NCBI RefSeq assembly: GCF_004210375.1 | Contig: NC_134831.1 | Span: 43,496,035 to 43,560,034 of the forward strand | Length of the DNA: 64,000 bases | Reading direction: 5' to 3' | Origin: Tachypleus tridentatus | Taxonomy: Eukaryota; Arthropoda; Merostomata; Xiphosura; Limulidae | Shown: positions 32,769-43,426 of the stretch, piece by piece | Layout of the letters: every line of letters starts with the position of its first letter | Position numbering within the stretch: the first letter of the stretch is position 1 | The notes under the pieces: model-generated | What the model saw: only the letters and a program-made list of their open reading frames with translations | Told to the model about the DNA's origin: nothing | The model's database searches: none | Made by a program: the position numbers and the translations under genes

Positions 32769-35268
32769 TAACTTGAGGGAAACACAATACATCAAATTGC
32801 TAATTTATTGATTGGTATAATATAAAATATTGAAAATGTTATGTGTTTGAAATGCATTTGAAAAAAAAAAAAGCCTTAACAGACATCACTGTGTTAAATG
32901 ATTTTAATTTAATATTCGTACTCTTTGTTATGGTAATATATCTCAGTTGTTGAAAGCATATGAAATTACTACTTACTAACTTCACATTTCCTACAACTTA
33001 TACAGTATTGATTTTGTGACCTGGACTTGTACACTATGGCTGTATCAAAAACGATTCGCTTGTTATGAAAATTCATGACTTGATATACAGATGGAATAAA
33101 CATAGCCACTATGAAAACGGAAGTTATTTAAAGCATATCTGCACTTACCTAAAGAAATACGTTACAATGCAATTCTAACAAGGCCTCTGTTTTTCTTTCA
33201 CCGTAGTTTAATTTATTATGTATAGTTTATTTTTTGCTTATCTACAGGAAATATCCGACAATATTCCTGCTGTGGTCATTTGCTGTGATAAGTTGTTGGC
33301 AAAGTGTTTTAATTTCCAAGTGATTAAGTTATTATTGATGAATATGGCAAATTGTTTCATTGATCAGAATATTATGTTTCCTAAAATTACGAAACTAGAT
33401 CTTCAACTTTCTCAGAACAGTGAAACTCCCCTTAACATTCACTCCCAAACATTTTCAATGGGGTTCAGTTCGGAGGTGAGGTAGGGACAACTCACAATAA
33501 CCTTACAAGGACATCATCCTAATCAAAAAGGTCATAGGTATGAATTCAGCAACACGTCTCTTTGAGAAAGTTACAGCATCAGTGCTGACAATATAGGCGA
33601 ATGTTGAAATGAACATGACTAACTGCACATGTAATTACATTCTAGAGAACTTTCTTCAATTTTTCAAAAGTCTGTAGGTCTTTCTGGTCAGAAACTTGTC
33701 CATTGTTTTTACTACTAAGGTATCAGGACATAAAACACTAAGATCGTGGAAGTATAAAGGTATAAATTTAGGAAACTGCTGTCTAAAAACATTGTTCTGG
33801 CAGATTGTAATATTCAGTTCTATACTGACCTAAAGAATATGTTGATGTGCGAGCAACAGTCTCACCAGTAACGAGTTTTCTCAAGTGTGTTATTTGTACT
33901 GGCTGGATATTTGAGCAGTTGATTAATCCTGTTACTTTACTGTGTACTTTGTTAAAGCTTTGCAGTAAGTATTTGAACAATGTTTTGTGTTCGCTTTTAC
34001 AAATATATGATCAGGATCATTGATTCTTTTATCACTTCAGTGGCAATCATTAGTCCTAGAATAGTTTTCCTCTTCTGAAGTATTTTCAGAAGACCATTTG
34101 CTTTAATTGATGAATCTAATGCACTAGATTAAACCATTTCTTCTAAACTAACCAACACTGGATCGTTGTGGTTGAGTATTGATCAAATGGCTGGGATAAA
34201 AACAGTCCACCTTATGAAAAAAGTTATTTCAAAGTAATACAACATTGGTCTATTTAACACTATTTTGATGGTTTAACAAAAATTCTTTGGTAAATATAAC
34301 GCAACCATTTATTCATGCATTTTAGTTTCATAATCTGTATCTTAGATAAAACAATGGTTTCTATATGGAACCTCCTCAAGATTTGATAAAGGGTAAAAGG
34401 AATATTGAGTTATATCAAGTAAATTTATTAAACAAGTAAATTATACATGTAGCTATGAAAAAATTAAAGGACATATTGCTACTTAAACATTATGTACAGA
34501 AACGACGAAAAATCAAATAATAGTCCTTCTTGGAGATATTTTAACATTTTAACTTACAACCTGCATTTCACAAAACAGTTAACTAAACACATTCCTATTA
34601 CCAGCTCTTACTTTAACATCATGAAGGTTTACAACTTCTGTAAGCTTGCAACTAAAAGCTCTATGATTGTTTATTCATAGCTACTGAACAATTTCACCAA
34701 TTCTTTATTTTTAACCTGTCTGAGTTCCAAGAAATATATACATTTCTACTCATTCTATTATTGTGCTTCACATATTTGTCTCACTTTATTCAAATTAGGT
34801 ACAGGAAAATCCAGGCATAAGAATTTTCAAAGTTCAAGAAATAATAATTCGTTTATTTACTTCCATTTGCAGTAGTCACACATATGGAAGACTTTCATTT
34901 TTTTAGTATAATAAATGGAACAATATTTTTTGACAATTATTTCTTAACTTTATAACTTTATGTTTTACGATTTTATTCCTTTATGTATTAATACTTTAGT
35001 GGTGAAAATTATAAACAAGCTTCAATCATACAGAAATGTGCAATAAAAGCTGATAATCAAAACATGAACGAAAATCTACGTTAAGGCTAGGTGGCACTGC
35101 TTTCTTAAAACATAAATATATATAAGGATTAAAATATTCCTTTTCAAAAAACTATCATTCGGTTCCTGTAGTAACTTTTCTCATCAGTTATAATAATGTC
35201 CTTAATTTCTTGTTTTACACTAGCAATACAGACCACTAACTTTATACAGTTAGATCCTTTTGTCCACA
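32769..35268. other. Unique AT-rich sequence with one transposon scrap
   Basis: No gene was recognised in 2.5 kb. A 55-base Tc1/Tc3 scrap at 33431-33484 is listed separately. Open frames (88 codons at 33218-33484 and 65 at 33783-33980) are short and without recognisable domains. Confidence 0.45.
33431..33484 (-). mobile_element. Tc3-like transposase scrap
   Basis: CATTCACTCCCAAACATTTT followed by CAATGGGGTTCAGTTCG is identical over more than 35 bases to 35715-35752, the ELNPIENVWE box of the Tc3-like element 2.3 kb downstream. Minus-strand reading gives ELNPIENVWE. Flanking sequence is no longer recognisable. Confidence 0.7.
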
Positions 35269-36811
35269 TACACTGCTGGCCAAATTTTTAAGGCCAATAA
35301 ACATAAAGAAAAAAAAAAAAAAAAGAAGAAACATTTTGCGTTGTTAGACTCAATCACTTATTTGAATAGAGCTTCGAAAGATGAAAATAAGAAAAGGTAA
35401 AATAAAAATCAAAACCATTTTTAGCATTTAATAAGGAAAATGTGAACACTATGAAATTTGCCTAAACACTAGCCGGTCAAAATTTTAAGACCATATCAAA
35501 AAGAAGTCCTAAACAGGGTAGAAAATGCCCAACAAGAGGTCTCAGTAGTGAGTTGCACGGCCGTCATTATGAATAACTTCAAACATTCGCTTTGGCATGG
35601 TCAATATAAGCGTTTGCAGAATGCTGGCTGGAATGTTATTCCAAGTGGTTTAGATGGCTTCACGAAGATCATGCACCATTTGGAATTGACGTCCATTTGT
35701 ACAGACTTCCCTTGCCATTCACTCCCAAACATTTTCAATGGGGTTCAGTTCGTGCGAACACGCTGGATGGTCCAAATGAAGCACGTTATTTGCCAAGAAA
35801 AAGTCCTTTGTCCTGCGGGCATTGTGGCTTGCAGCATTGTCCTGCTGAAAGATCCAGTCATTTCCCCACAAGCGAGGTCCTTCAGTCAATAAAGATGCTC
35901 TCTCCAAAATACCAATGTAGTCAGCTGCTGTTTGACGCCCCTGTATAACCTAAAGCTCCATTGTTCCATAGAAGGAGAAAGCACCCCAGATCATGATGGA
36001 ACCTCCTCCACTGTGTTGTGTAGAAAATGTCTCCGGTGGGATATCATTATCGCGCCAATGACGTTGGAAGCCATCTGGACCATCCAGGTTAAATTTTGTC
36101 TCATCAGAGAACAAGACCTTCGTCCACTTGTCTACGTCCCTTGTTTGGTGCTTCTCAGGCTGTTTCGTGGTGTGGAAGGAGGCGTGGCCTTTAAAGACGT
36201 TTATGGTTTTTAAAGCCTTTCTCTCATAGATGCCGTTTTATTGTTCTTGAGCTGCATTCTGCGTTCGTAAAAGTCTTAATCTGGTTCGACGACCGGCTGG
36301 TGCCTTGCCGGACAACCCGTCGAATCCTCCTGCTCAACGCTGGCGAAATTTTTTTGCGCTGACCACCTGAAATTCTCGTTCCGTATCCCTCAGGGTCTTT
36401 TAAGAAATTTGCAACATCAGTTTTACTACGCTCAATCTCACCAGCGATGGCACGTTGAGAGAGACATTGCTTTTGCAGCTCGACAATTCTACCACTTTCA
36501 AACTCTGTCAACGTTTTAGCCTTTGCTATAGTTTTTACCCAATGTAACACAGATGTCAGTGGGAGAAGTTGACAACGCTAATGCTTGAACACAAATGACT
36601 AAATTTCGTTACGTGTTTACCGATTAACGCTTCGTTTCAGTATGGTCTTAAACTTTTGACCAGCTAGTATTTAGGCTAATTTCAAAGTGTTCACATTTTC
36701 CCTATTAAATGCTAAAAAAGTTTTTTTTTTATTTTCCCTTTTCTTATTTTCATCTTTCGAAGCTCTACTCAAATAAGTGGTTGAGTCTAACAACGCAAAA
36801 TGCCAGCAGTA
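35269..36811 (-). mobile_element. Tc3-like transposon with ~200-bp terminal inverted repeats
   Basis: The left terminal repeat (about 35271-35500) starts CACTGCTGGCCAAATTTTTA. The right one (about 36620-36808) is its reverse complement apart from a ~50-base gap. Within each arm a second, inner copy of the terminal motif occurs (CACTAGCCGGTCAAAATTTT at about 35467, and its mirror ending at about 36668). Two transposase-binding-type repeats per end are a known Tc3 arrangement. The right arm lacks 35281-35330, including most of the outer motif. TA lies at the left boundary. The interior holds a broken transposase. Confidence 0.85.
35719..36550 (-). pseudogene. Tc1/Tc3-type transposase, broken
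   Basis: The N-terminal helix-turn-helix begins after LTEFESGRIVELQKQCLSQR (36500 downward) and continues through a GGQRKKISP linker. A middle block in another frame contains SDETKFNLD (first Asp, about 36100) and [13 protein letters not shown]. The last block has the second Asp in FQQDNAASHNA and the Glu in ELNPIENVWE, 34 residues apart (DD34E). The usual SPDLNPIE reads SHELNPIE here. Frame changes separate the three blocks, and a stop follows ENVWE, so no functional protein can be made. Confidence 0.82.
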
Positions 36812-37049
36812 TGGGTGGCCCGTAAGTCCCTACCCCTCCATATATCTTATGTATCCAGTGTATCTGTGTGCTGTCCCTCATTCTCGCTGCATAGTATTAT
36901 GCGACGCCATGTTCTGTGAGACATTTTCCTCAACATGGGCTTACATCGGCCATATTTCTCTGAAGGAAAAAAAACAAATTTATAATACATGCGTAATTGA
37001 ATATAACATAATAACATATGGATGGGTAGGGACTTAGGGGCTACCCTGT
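36812..37049 (-). mobile_element. Small TIR element abutting the Tc3-like element
   Basis: The left arm TGGGTGGCCCGTAAGTCCCT continues ACCCCTCCATATATCTTATG. The reverse complement of the right arm is CAGGGTAGCCCCTAAGTCCC, continuing TACCCATCCATATGTTATTA. A TA stands at each side (36810-36811 and 37050-37051). The minus-strand frame contains RKMSHRTWRRI, which looks like the C-terminal tail of a DDE transposase, so this is probably a deletion derivative of a mariner-like parent. Its left end coincides with the right end of the Tc3-like element. Confidence 0.7.
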
Positions 37050-37051
37050 AT

Positions 37052-38518
37052 ATGTTAAGATTTACAGTTGTGAAATCATGATGTTTCAAAACCATATATT
37101 TTGTTTACTGTACGGACCATTTTTCCTTCTCCTTCCTTAACTGCTGGTTACAAACTGCTTGCCTGTGTTGCCGACACTTCACGAAAACTGCGCCAAGATT
37201 GAGGTAGCTACAATGTTAAGTGATTTTCTCCATGGTCCGACTGCAAAATTCGTCCATCATCACTCCTGGTTTTACCTAAAAGTAACAAAAATGAAAATAG
37301 TTTAGCCAAAAAAAAATATACCTTACTTTAAAAAAGTGGTGGTATGATTATTTTCACACTTGAAAAAGTAAGTGGGACATCTACCCCCGCAAATTACGCC
37401 TATTATTATAAGCACCTAAGGAAAAGAATATTATAAAACGATCCATCTCAAAACCCACACATAGGGTTATATTTAGATAGAGTGTAAAAATACAATTTTT
37501 AACCAACGTCAGACGTTACTTGTTTTTTTCACTCTTTAGTTTTTTTAAGTATACGTTGTCATTATTGTACCACTTCCAGTTATTACAGAGTTAAGAAACG
37601 TAACTTTTTATTCCTTTCTGTAGTTTTTAAATATATCTTGTCATTACATTTAACAAAAAGTTAAGCCTAACATATTGTTATAAGAAACAAGATCTTTCGA
37701 TCCTCACTGTACAGTTTTATAAGATCATTTATCATTACCTTACAGTTAGGTGCCTGCTTCATTTAAAAAATCAGATCTAACATGTCCTATCATGTCGCAG
37801 CATGTACAGTAATATTCTATATAATGCTGTATGGGGATTATTTACGTTGCCGATATAATCTAGACACATGCAAAATGTTTGATAAAATCGTCAACTAAAC
37901 TGTTTCCTCTATAGTTATGAGTAGAAATATTTCTTGGAAGCTCAGTAAAACATGAGTTTGAGTAAAAATACTAAACCACATCTTTGGAATTTGATTGAAA
38001 CTTATGTAGCACTTAACAGTGTTTCTTTCAATTTTAAGTATATAAATGATTAAGAATAATTCTTGAGCACTCTTATGCTGTTTAATTTTATACAGAAAGT
38101 CTTAATATTAGCTTTAGAAGATAAAATAAACAGAAGCACATACATTTAAAAATAATAATTTATTGTGAACTATGACAGTGGTTTATAATAGGATTCGCCC
38201 AGGAATATCACAAAAATTCTAATAGACTTGTTCTAGAAATAAAATTCAAAACCTTCTATCTCAAAGGCTAAGACTGTTTAAATACCGGTAATAGTAAAAA
38301 TGCTGATTTTCCGATTGTTAGACACAATTCAAAATTCATCCATTTGTTATTCATATTATGATTCTTACTTTTATAACCTATATAAAAAACAAACACAAAC
38401 TTTTATTATAGGAATGATAATTTTGCAATTTTTCCACTTTTTGCAGCTCGGACCTTAGTAGATTTCTTTAGTATGGTGAGTGGTGATTTATTCCACTGAT
38501 TTTCTTTACTTGCCTTGT
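37052..38518. other. Mostly unique sequence, possible decayed coding fragment
   Basis: On the minus strand around 37275-37120 the translation has coding-like composition (GVMMDEFCSRTMEKIT, then after a stop GAVFVKCRQHRQAVCNQQL). It may be a transposase remnant or a degenerate exon; I do not recognise the family. The rest is AT-rich with nothing identified. Confidence 0.35.
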
Positions 38519-38600
38519 TCGATTCCCCTCGGTAGACTCAGCAAATAGCGCAATGTGTTGTTGTTGTTTTTTGCTATAATAAAACATACACATTTCCCTT
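38519..38600 (+). mobile_element. SINE-B, 5' truncated
   Basis: It begins at the B-box: GATTCCCCTCGGTAGACTCA, GCAAATAGCGCAATGTG, a GTTGTTGTTTTTTG interruption and CTATAATAAAACATACACA. Confidence 0.75.
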
Positions 38601-39098
38601 CTTAATTAAATGCGTGTTTGCACAAAAAATCTCAGTCACGAAACCACCTGGCTCAAAAGTAGTAGATGAGTGAGGTGGGAGGAAATCCAACGCAGCAGTG
38701 GACTGTTGAAAAACGTGTAACATTCAATTGGATGCATATGCACGTATGTAATTTCAAAATTTATTCTCTGTAAAATAAGGTAATTTAAAATTGTTGATTT
38801 AAAAAGAAGAATGGGAAACGTCAAAAAAGTACAAATATTAGTTAAATTAATGTTCAAGGTTTATATTTTCAGGCCTAAAATTCGGGACTCTAAGGAAATA
38901 ATCGAACTAGGCTAGAAATAGTGGCTACATTATTTTCTCAAGCTATGAATCTCTATTTTCATTCAAAAAATATTGATAATTGCCATAGATATGGAGTTGA
39001 AATTGGGACTCTCTTTCGAGCCTAGTTCCATAACTTTCTTTAACTGCTTGCAACTGATGTAATATTTAAAAATTCAGTGTAGGAATCTACATGTAGCG
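38601..39098. other. Unique AT-rich sequence
   Basis: Nothing was recognised. Confidence 0.4.
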
Positions 39099-39350
39099 AG
39101 GCCTGGCATGGACAGGTGATTAGGGCGCTCGACTCGCAAACTGTCACCCCAAACATGCTCTCCCTTTCAGCCGTGGGGGTGTAATAATTTTACATTCAAT
39201 CCCACTGTTCGATGGTAAAAGAGTATCCCAGGAGTTGGTGGTGGGTTATAATGATTACCAATCTTCCTTCTGGTCTTTCACTGCTAAATTATGAATGGGC
39301 AACGTAGATAGCCCTCTTGTAGCTTTGTGAGAAATTCTTAACACACCAAA
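39099..39350 (+). mobile_element. SINE-A with B-box deletion
   Basis: The head GCCTGGCATGGACAGGTGAT is followed by a loss of about 20 bases: the GACTCGCAAACTGTC text runs directly into ACCCCAAACATGCTC. The body and AATTCTTAACACACC tail remain. Confidence 0.85.
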
Positions 39351-40348
39351 CCATACTGAATAGTAACAAAATGTGGTTTTGGATAACTTATTGTGTTCAT
39401 GAAGCAGGACTTAGTATTGACAGTAAGTAGGATGATTTCAAGGTCAACAAGGTCAAAGTGGTGGAACGTTTTAATTAAACCATATCATACATAAAACAGT
39501 GCTGTTTTTTGTTTTGTTCATGAAACAAGAAAGCCTCAGCAGCTAACATCAGACTGTGAAACCGAGCTTGTTAAAACGAAACAAAAACACTCGCGTTGAT
39601 CACATTTGAGCCATACGTAATCTTTTTTATTAAAGTGACCCACGAGCTGGAGGCAGGTACTGTTGATCAGCTGTTGTTCCTAGTTCTTCACTTTAATAAT
39701 GAGAGACAGCTAGCGCTTGCTAACATTTGCTCAACATTTCATAAACAGCAATCTTTTGCTCGTATGGTTAGAATCTTTTTTATTCTCTGAAAGAGTAAAT
39801 GATCAACTCTTTACAGAGGTTTTGATAGAATGAAGATCTAACTTGTAAGTGAAACTGGTTTTCCTTGCTATCTAGATTTATTAAAATTGAGAAAAATGAA
39901 AATAACGAGTAAAGAACAAAGGTGATTATTTGAGTTTAAACAGTGATTGTGTCTGTCACCATACAGTACTGATTGTTTACGAAAAATGTATTAAAATATC
40001 ACGTGCCGCATAAACAAGCTTATTAACCGAGACACATCGTGTTAAGTCCTGGTAACTTAACGTACAGACAGAAAAAAATATTGTTATAGGACCAATAAAG
40101 TATAGTAGGTGCTTTGATTTGCTATATGGGTTCACTGAACTTAGTGAGACGGTACAAACTGTAATATATAGATGGAATTATATTTAATTCTCATTTACAT
40201 ATGGTTTTATAACTTTTGGTCGTAACCATCCGTGTTTACTCAATGATTCCATGTTGAAACGTTTATGGCTTTGCCATACGTAAAAATTAATTTATTAATG
40301 CTGATAATTAACCTCACATTTAAAACCATTACGATTAATGAATGTATT
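39351..40348. other. Unique sequence
   Basis: No gene was recognised. It contains the paired AGGTCA motif listed next. Confidence 0.4.
39438..39455 (+). promoter_or_regulatory. Two adjacent FTZ-F1/ERR-type sites (AGGTCA DR3)
   Basis: TCAAGGTCAACAAGGTCA holds two AGGTCA half-sites, each preceded by CA as in extended monomer sites (YCAAGGTCA), separated by three bases. This matches consensus sites of FTZ-F1 or ERR nuclear receptors, or a DR3. It lies 4 kb upstream of the only gene, so a function is conjecture. Confidence 0.3.
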
Positions 40349-40605
40349 TATTTGTTTTGAATTTCTCGCAAAGCTTCACGAGGCCTATCTGTGCGAGCTG
40401 TCTATAATTTAGCAGTGAGAGAAGTCAGCTAGTCACCCCCACCAACTCATGGGCTACATTTTTTTACTAACGATTAGTGGGATTGACTATACATTATAAT
40501 GCCCCCATGACTGAAAGTGGTGAATATGTTTGGTGTAATAGGGATTCAAACCCGTTACCCTAAGAGTAGGAGTCCAGTGCCTTAACCACTTGGCCATGCC
40601 AGGCC
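40349..40605 (-). mobile_element. SINE-A, first of an adjacent pair
   Basis: Reverse copy from TTTGTTTTGAATTTCTCGCA to CACTTGGCCATGCCAGGCC, with a short deletion in the CTAGTCACCCCCACCAACTC region. It is followed within five bases by a second reverse copy. Confidence 0.88.
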
Positions 40606-40609
40606 ACGA

Positions 40610-40884
40610 TTGTTGTTTTTTTAATTTCGCACAAAGCTACTCGAGGGTTATCTGTGCTAGCCATCCCTAATTTAGGAGTGTAAGACTAGAATGAAAGCAG
40701 CTAGTCATCACCACCCACCGCCAACTCTTGGGCTACTCTTTTACCAACGAATAGTGAGATTTAGCGTCACATTATAACGCCCCTACGGCTGAAAGGGGCG
40801 ATCATATTTGGTACGACGGGGATGCGAACCTGCGACCCTCTGATTACGAGTCGCACGCCTTAACACGCTTGGCCACGCCGGGTC
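40610..40884 (-). mobile_element. SINE-A, second of an adjacent pair
   Basis: From TTGTTTTTTTAATTTCGCAC to GCTTGGCCACGCCGGGTCC, complete. The short direct repeat GATTGT flanks it (about 40607 and 40890). Whether the two copies inserted together or one into the tail of the other is unclear here. Confidence 0.9.
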
Positions 40885-41297
40885 CAAAAGATTGTGGAAA
40901 TCTTTTTTGGCCGCCGGGCCACCATTAATAAAAATATATAATTTAAACTTACTATTTTTAAACACGATAGTAACTGAATTATAAGTTTTATACTCGCTAC
41001 TAAGTAATAAGTTAATGACTGGTGTAATGTTAATTGGGTAATAAATCTTGCATCTGGAAAACTTGTTTATATCAATTGTTCAGTGAAGTTTGCAACTGAC
41101 TGATTAGTTTGATATCGGCTGTTCAGTAAAGTTTATAATACTAAAATACTAGTTTGACATAGGTTATTGAGTAGTAAATAAATGAATATTTTAAAATATG
41201 TATTGAGCTTGTAAGTGAAGGAACTGAAATATTTCGATAACCAAGCAAGATATATCAATGATTGGACATAACGTTAACAAATGAGTTTATGACAGAA
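40885..41297. other. Unique AT-rich sequence
   Basis: Motifs such as TTTGATATCGGCTGTTCAGT and GTTTATAATACTAAAATACT recur loosely (about 41058-41180), perhaps a decayed tandem repeat of about 60 bases. No gene was recognised. Confidence 0.35.
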
Positions 41298-41538
41298 GCA
41301 CGGTATGGCAAGATGGGTTAAGGCGTTCAACTCCTAATATGAGGGTCGCGGGTTCGAATCCCCCTCGCACCGAACATGCTTGCCCTTTCAGCTATGGGGT
41401 TGCTATAATGTGACGATTAATCCCATTTTTCGTTGGTAAAAGGGTAGCCCTAGATTGCCTTTCCTCTAGTCTTACACTCCTAAATTAGGGACGGCTACTG
41501 CAAATAGCCCTCGTGTAGCTTTGCGCGAAATCTCAAAC
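41298..41538 (+). mobile_element. SINE-A with target-site duplication
   Basis: From GCACGGTATGGCAAGATGGG through CGGGTTCGAATCCCCCTCGC to the tail TTGCGCGAAATCTCAAAC. Flanks are TTATGACAGAA (41287-41297) and TTATAACAGAA (41539-41549). About 30 bases of the body before the GATTGCCTTTCC motif are missing. Confidence 0.9.
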
Positions 41539-41549
41539 TTATAACAGAA

Positions 41550-43130
41550 TGGAAGGGCCATTAAAATTTTAAAGAATGTTGAAGCGGTATAAATAGCGTT
41601 AATTGTAGAAACTGTTCAAACATGTAAATATATTTCTACGAAGCTGGTTCTTCTAAATAAAAGGCTAATGCAATTCGTGTTCGTTTAAACTGCTTGTTTA
41701 CAAGGTTTCCTGCACTCGATACTTGAGCTTGTGATTTAGAACTTTCTGATGCTGAGTTGCTTCTTACTCAGTTGTGGGAAGAATAAAAAAAACTACAGAG
41801 AAACGAACAGTTGCACTGGTCATTTTATTTATGGAACCAACTTATCGAGTTTAGGATAAAGAAAGAATCAAAGCTCAACATTAATTTGTCGACTGTCTGT
41901 GAGGGATCACTACACACAAGGGTGTATCGCAAATGATCTGATGAATCGTCGCAAAAATTACATTTAAGATTCATAAGGAAGGGCAACTTTTATTGAGATC
42001 TGAAATAGTTAGATCCGTGGATTTGATTTTTTAAAGAGTTAAAGTGTAAGAAATCTGCCTATTTCGAAAATATTTAGTCTGATTTTTTTCATATTTTATA
42101 TAGCCATTGAAATAGCGCAAATACACATATTTATTTGTAGTTACCAAAATAAACAAATTTTATCAAACAAAGGGTGGCAGTTCCTCAGCTTTACCTAAAT
42201 AGCCCTACTGCTTAACATATTGCATATTCTTTCACCTTTTATCATAAAAGAAATGGTACGCGAGTAATTGTTTCGTTAATATAACCTGAAGCTTCAGGTT
42301 ATAAAATCAAAATCAGAGTCGAATTTTACCAGTAATCTTTACACACGTAACTCAACACTGTTTAATGTGAAAAATAAATGATTATTGATTTAATTTACTT
42401 ATTTTTTATGTCAGTTCTTTGTTCCATTATATATTTTTCATGGAGAAAGAGCAGAAAAATATTCCCATTCTTGTGTGTATATAAATGTACGTAGATAACA
42501 TCTGTATTAGAGTTGGAAATTAGGGTTGGTTGTGTTTCTTTGAAATCAGACTTTAAAATTTAACAGCTTATGATTAGGATTTATTCACATGTTTTTACAT
42601 GAAAATGGATTTATGTCTTGATAAACATCTTAATCGTTTGCGATAAAAGCCCCTAAAGTAAAGGGTTTTAGAAATACCACAGGTTTTCTTGTGCTATTTC
42701 TTTTGCAGCCTTTAAAAAAGAAGTAGTGTATAGGCCAATGGTAAGAGGAGAAAAAATCTAAATAACTAAACCGTGCTACCAATGAAAGCTGTTTTTTCTT
42801 TAGATTTTAACTTAATATGCTTAACGACCACAAATACGTAAATTATGAAAAAAAGAAGAAACAAAAGCTGTAAAGAACAAGTTGTCATTAAATTTCACGT
42901 ATGGTAAAATATACTGAATGAAACGTGTCCGAATCTCTCTGGTGTGAATGCGGAATGAATATTCAGAAATATAATATCCCTCCGAGCTTCTTCCTAGCCA
43001 CTTGCTATGTTAGTAGGAATACAGGAATGACGTGAGATCTTATTATTTCTCTAGGTTAACCGGGCAACAACTCGCTTTGTTTTGACCTACGGCCTGAGGG
43101 TATGTGTACAGTGTACTGCTTGAACGTGCT
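41550..43130. other. Upstream intergenic sequence of the PTB-domain gene
   Basis: No repeats or exons were recognised. Toward 43020-43260 the sequence becomes richer in CpG and less AT-biased than its surroundings (for example AACGTCCGCCTCCGGAGAAT at about 43170), as promoters often are. No TATA box stands out. Confidence 0.45.
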
Positions 43131-43148
43131 AGGTACGCATGCGTACCT
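43131..43148. promoter_or_regulatory. Perfect 18-bp palindrome, NRF1/EWG-like
   Basis: AGGTACGCATGCGTACCT equals its own reverse complement. Its core ACGCATGCGT resembles the NRF-1/Erect-wing site (YGCGCATGCGCR), with T/A instead of C/G at the outer positions. It lies about 280 bases upstream of the ATG at 43427, in the CpG-richer stretch. It is a plausible promoter element for the gene; this is inference from sequence only. Confidence 0.5.
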
Positions 43149-43426
43149 GAAAAGAAAACCTGCTTTATGTGAACGTCCGCCTCCGGAGAATCACGCAGTT
43201 ATTCTGTAGGACGATTCAGTCATTTAGCACAGAGAAACTTTAATTCGTATAACAAACCACTTGAGAAAGGTTTCACGTGTACTTTGTGTAAAATTGTCTG
43301 ACTTTAATATAACTTGGAATTGTCAAGTGCATTTACTGAATTAAGTGTTATCTCAAACTGCTATGGAAAAAACATACTATTTTACGTGTTTATTTTAAGC
43401 ATAGTAGATGACATGTGAAAATAGCA

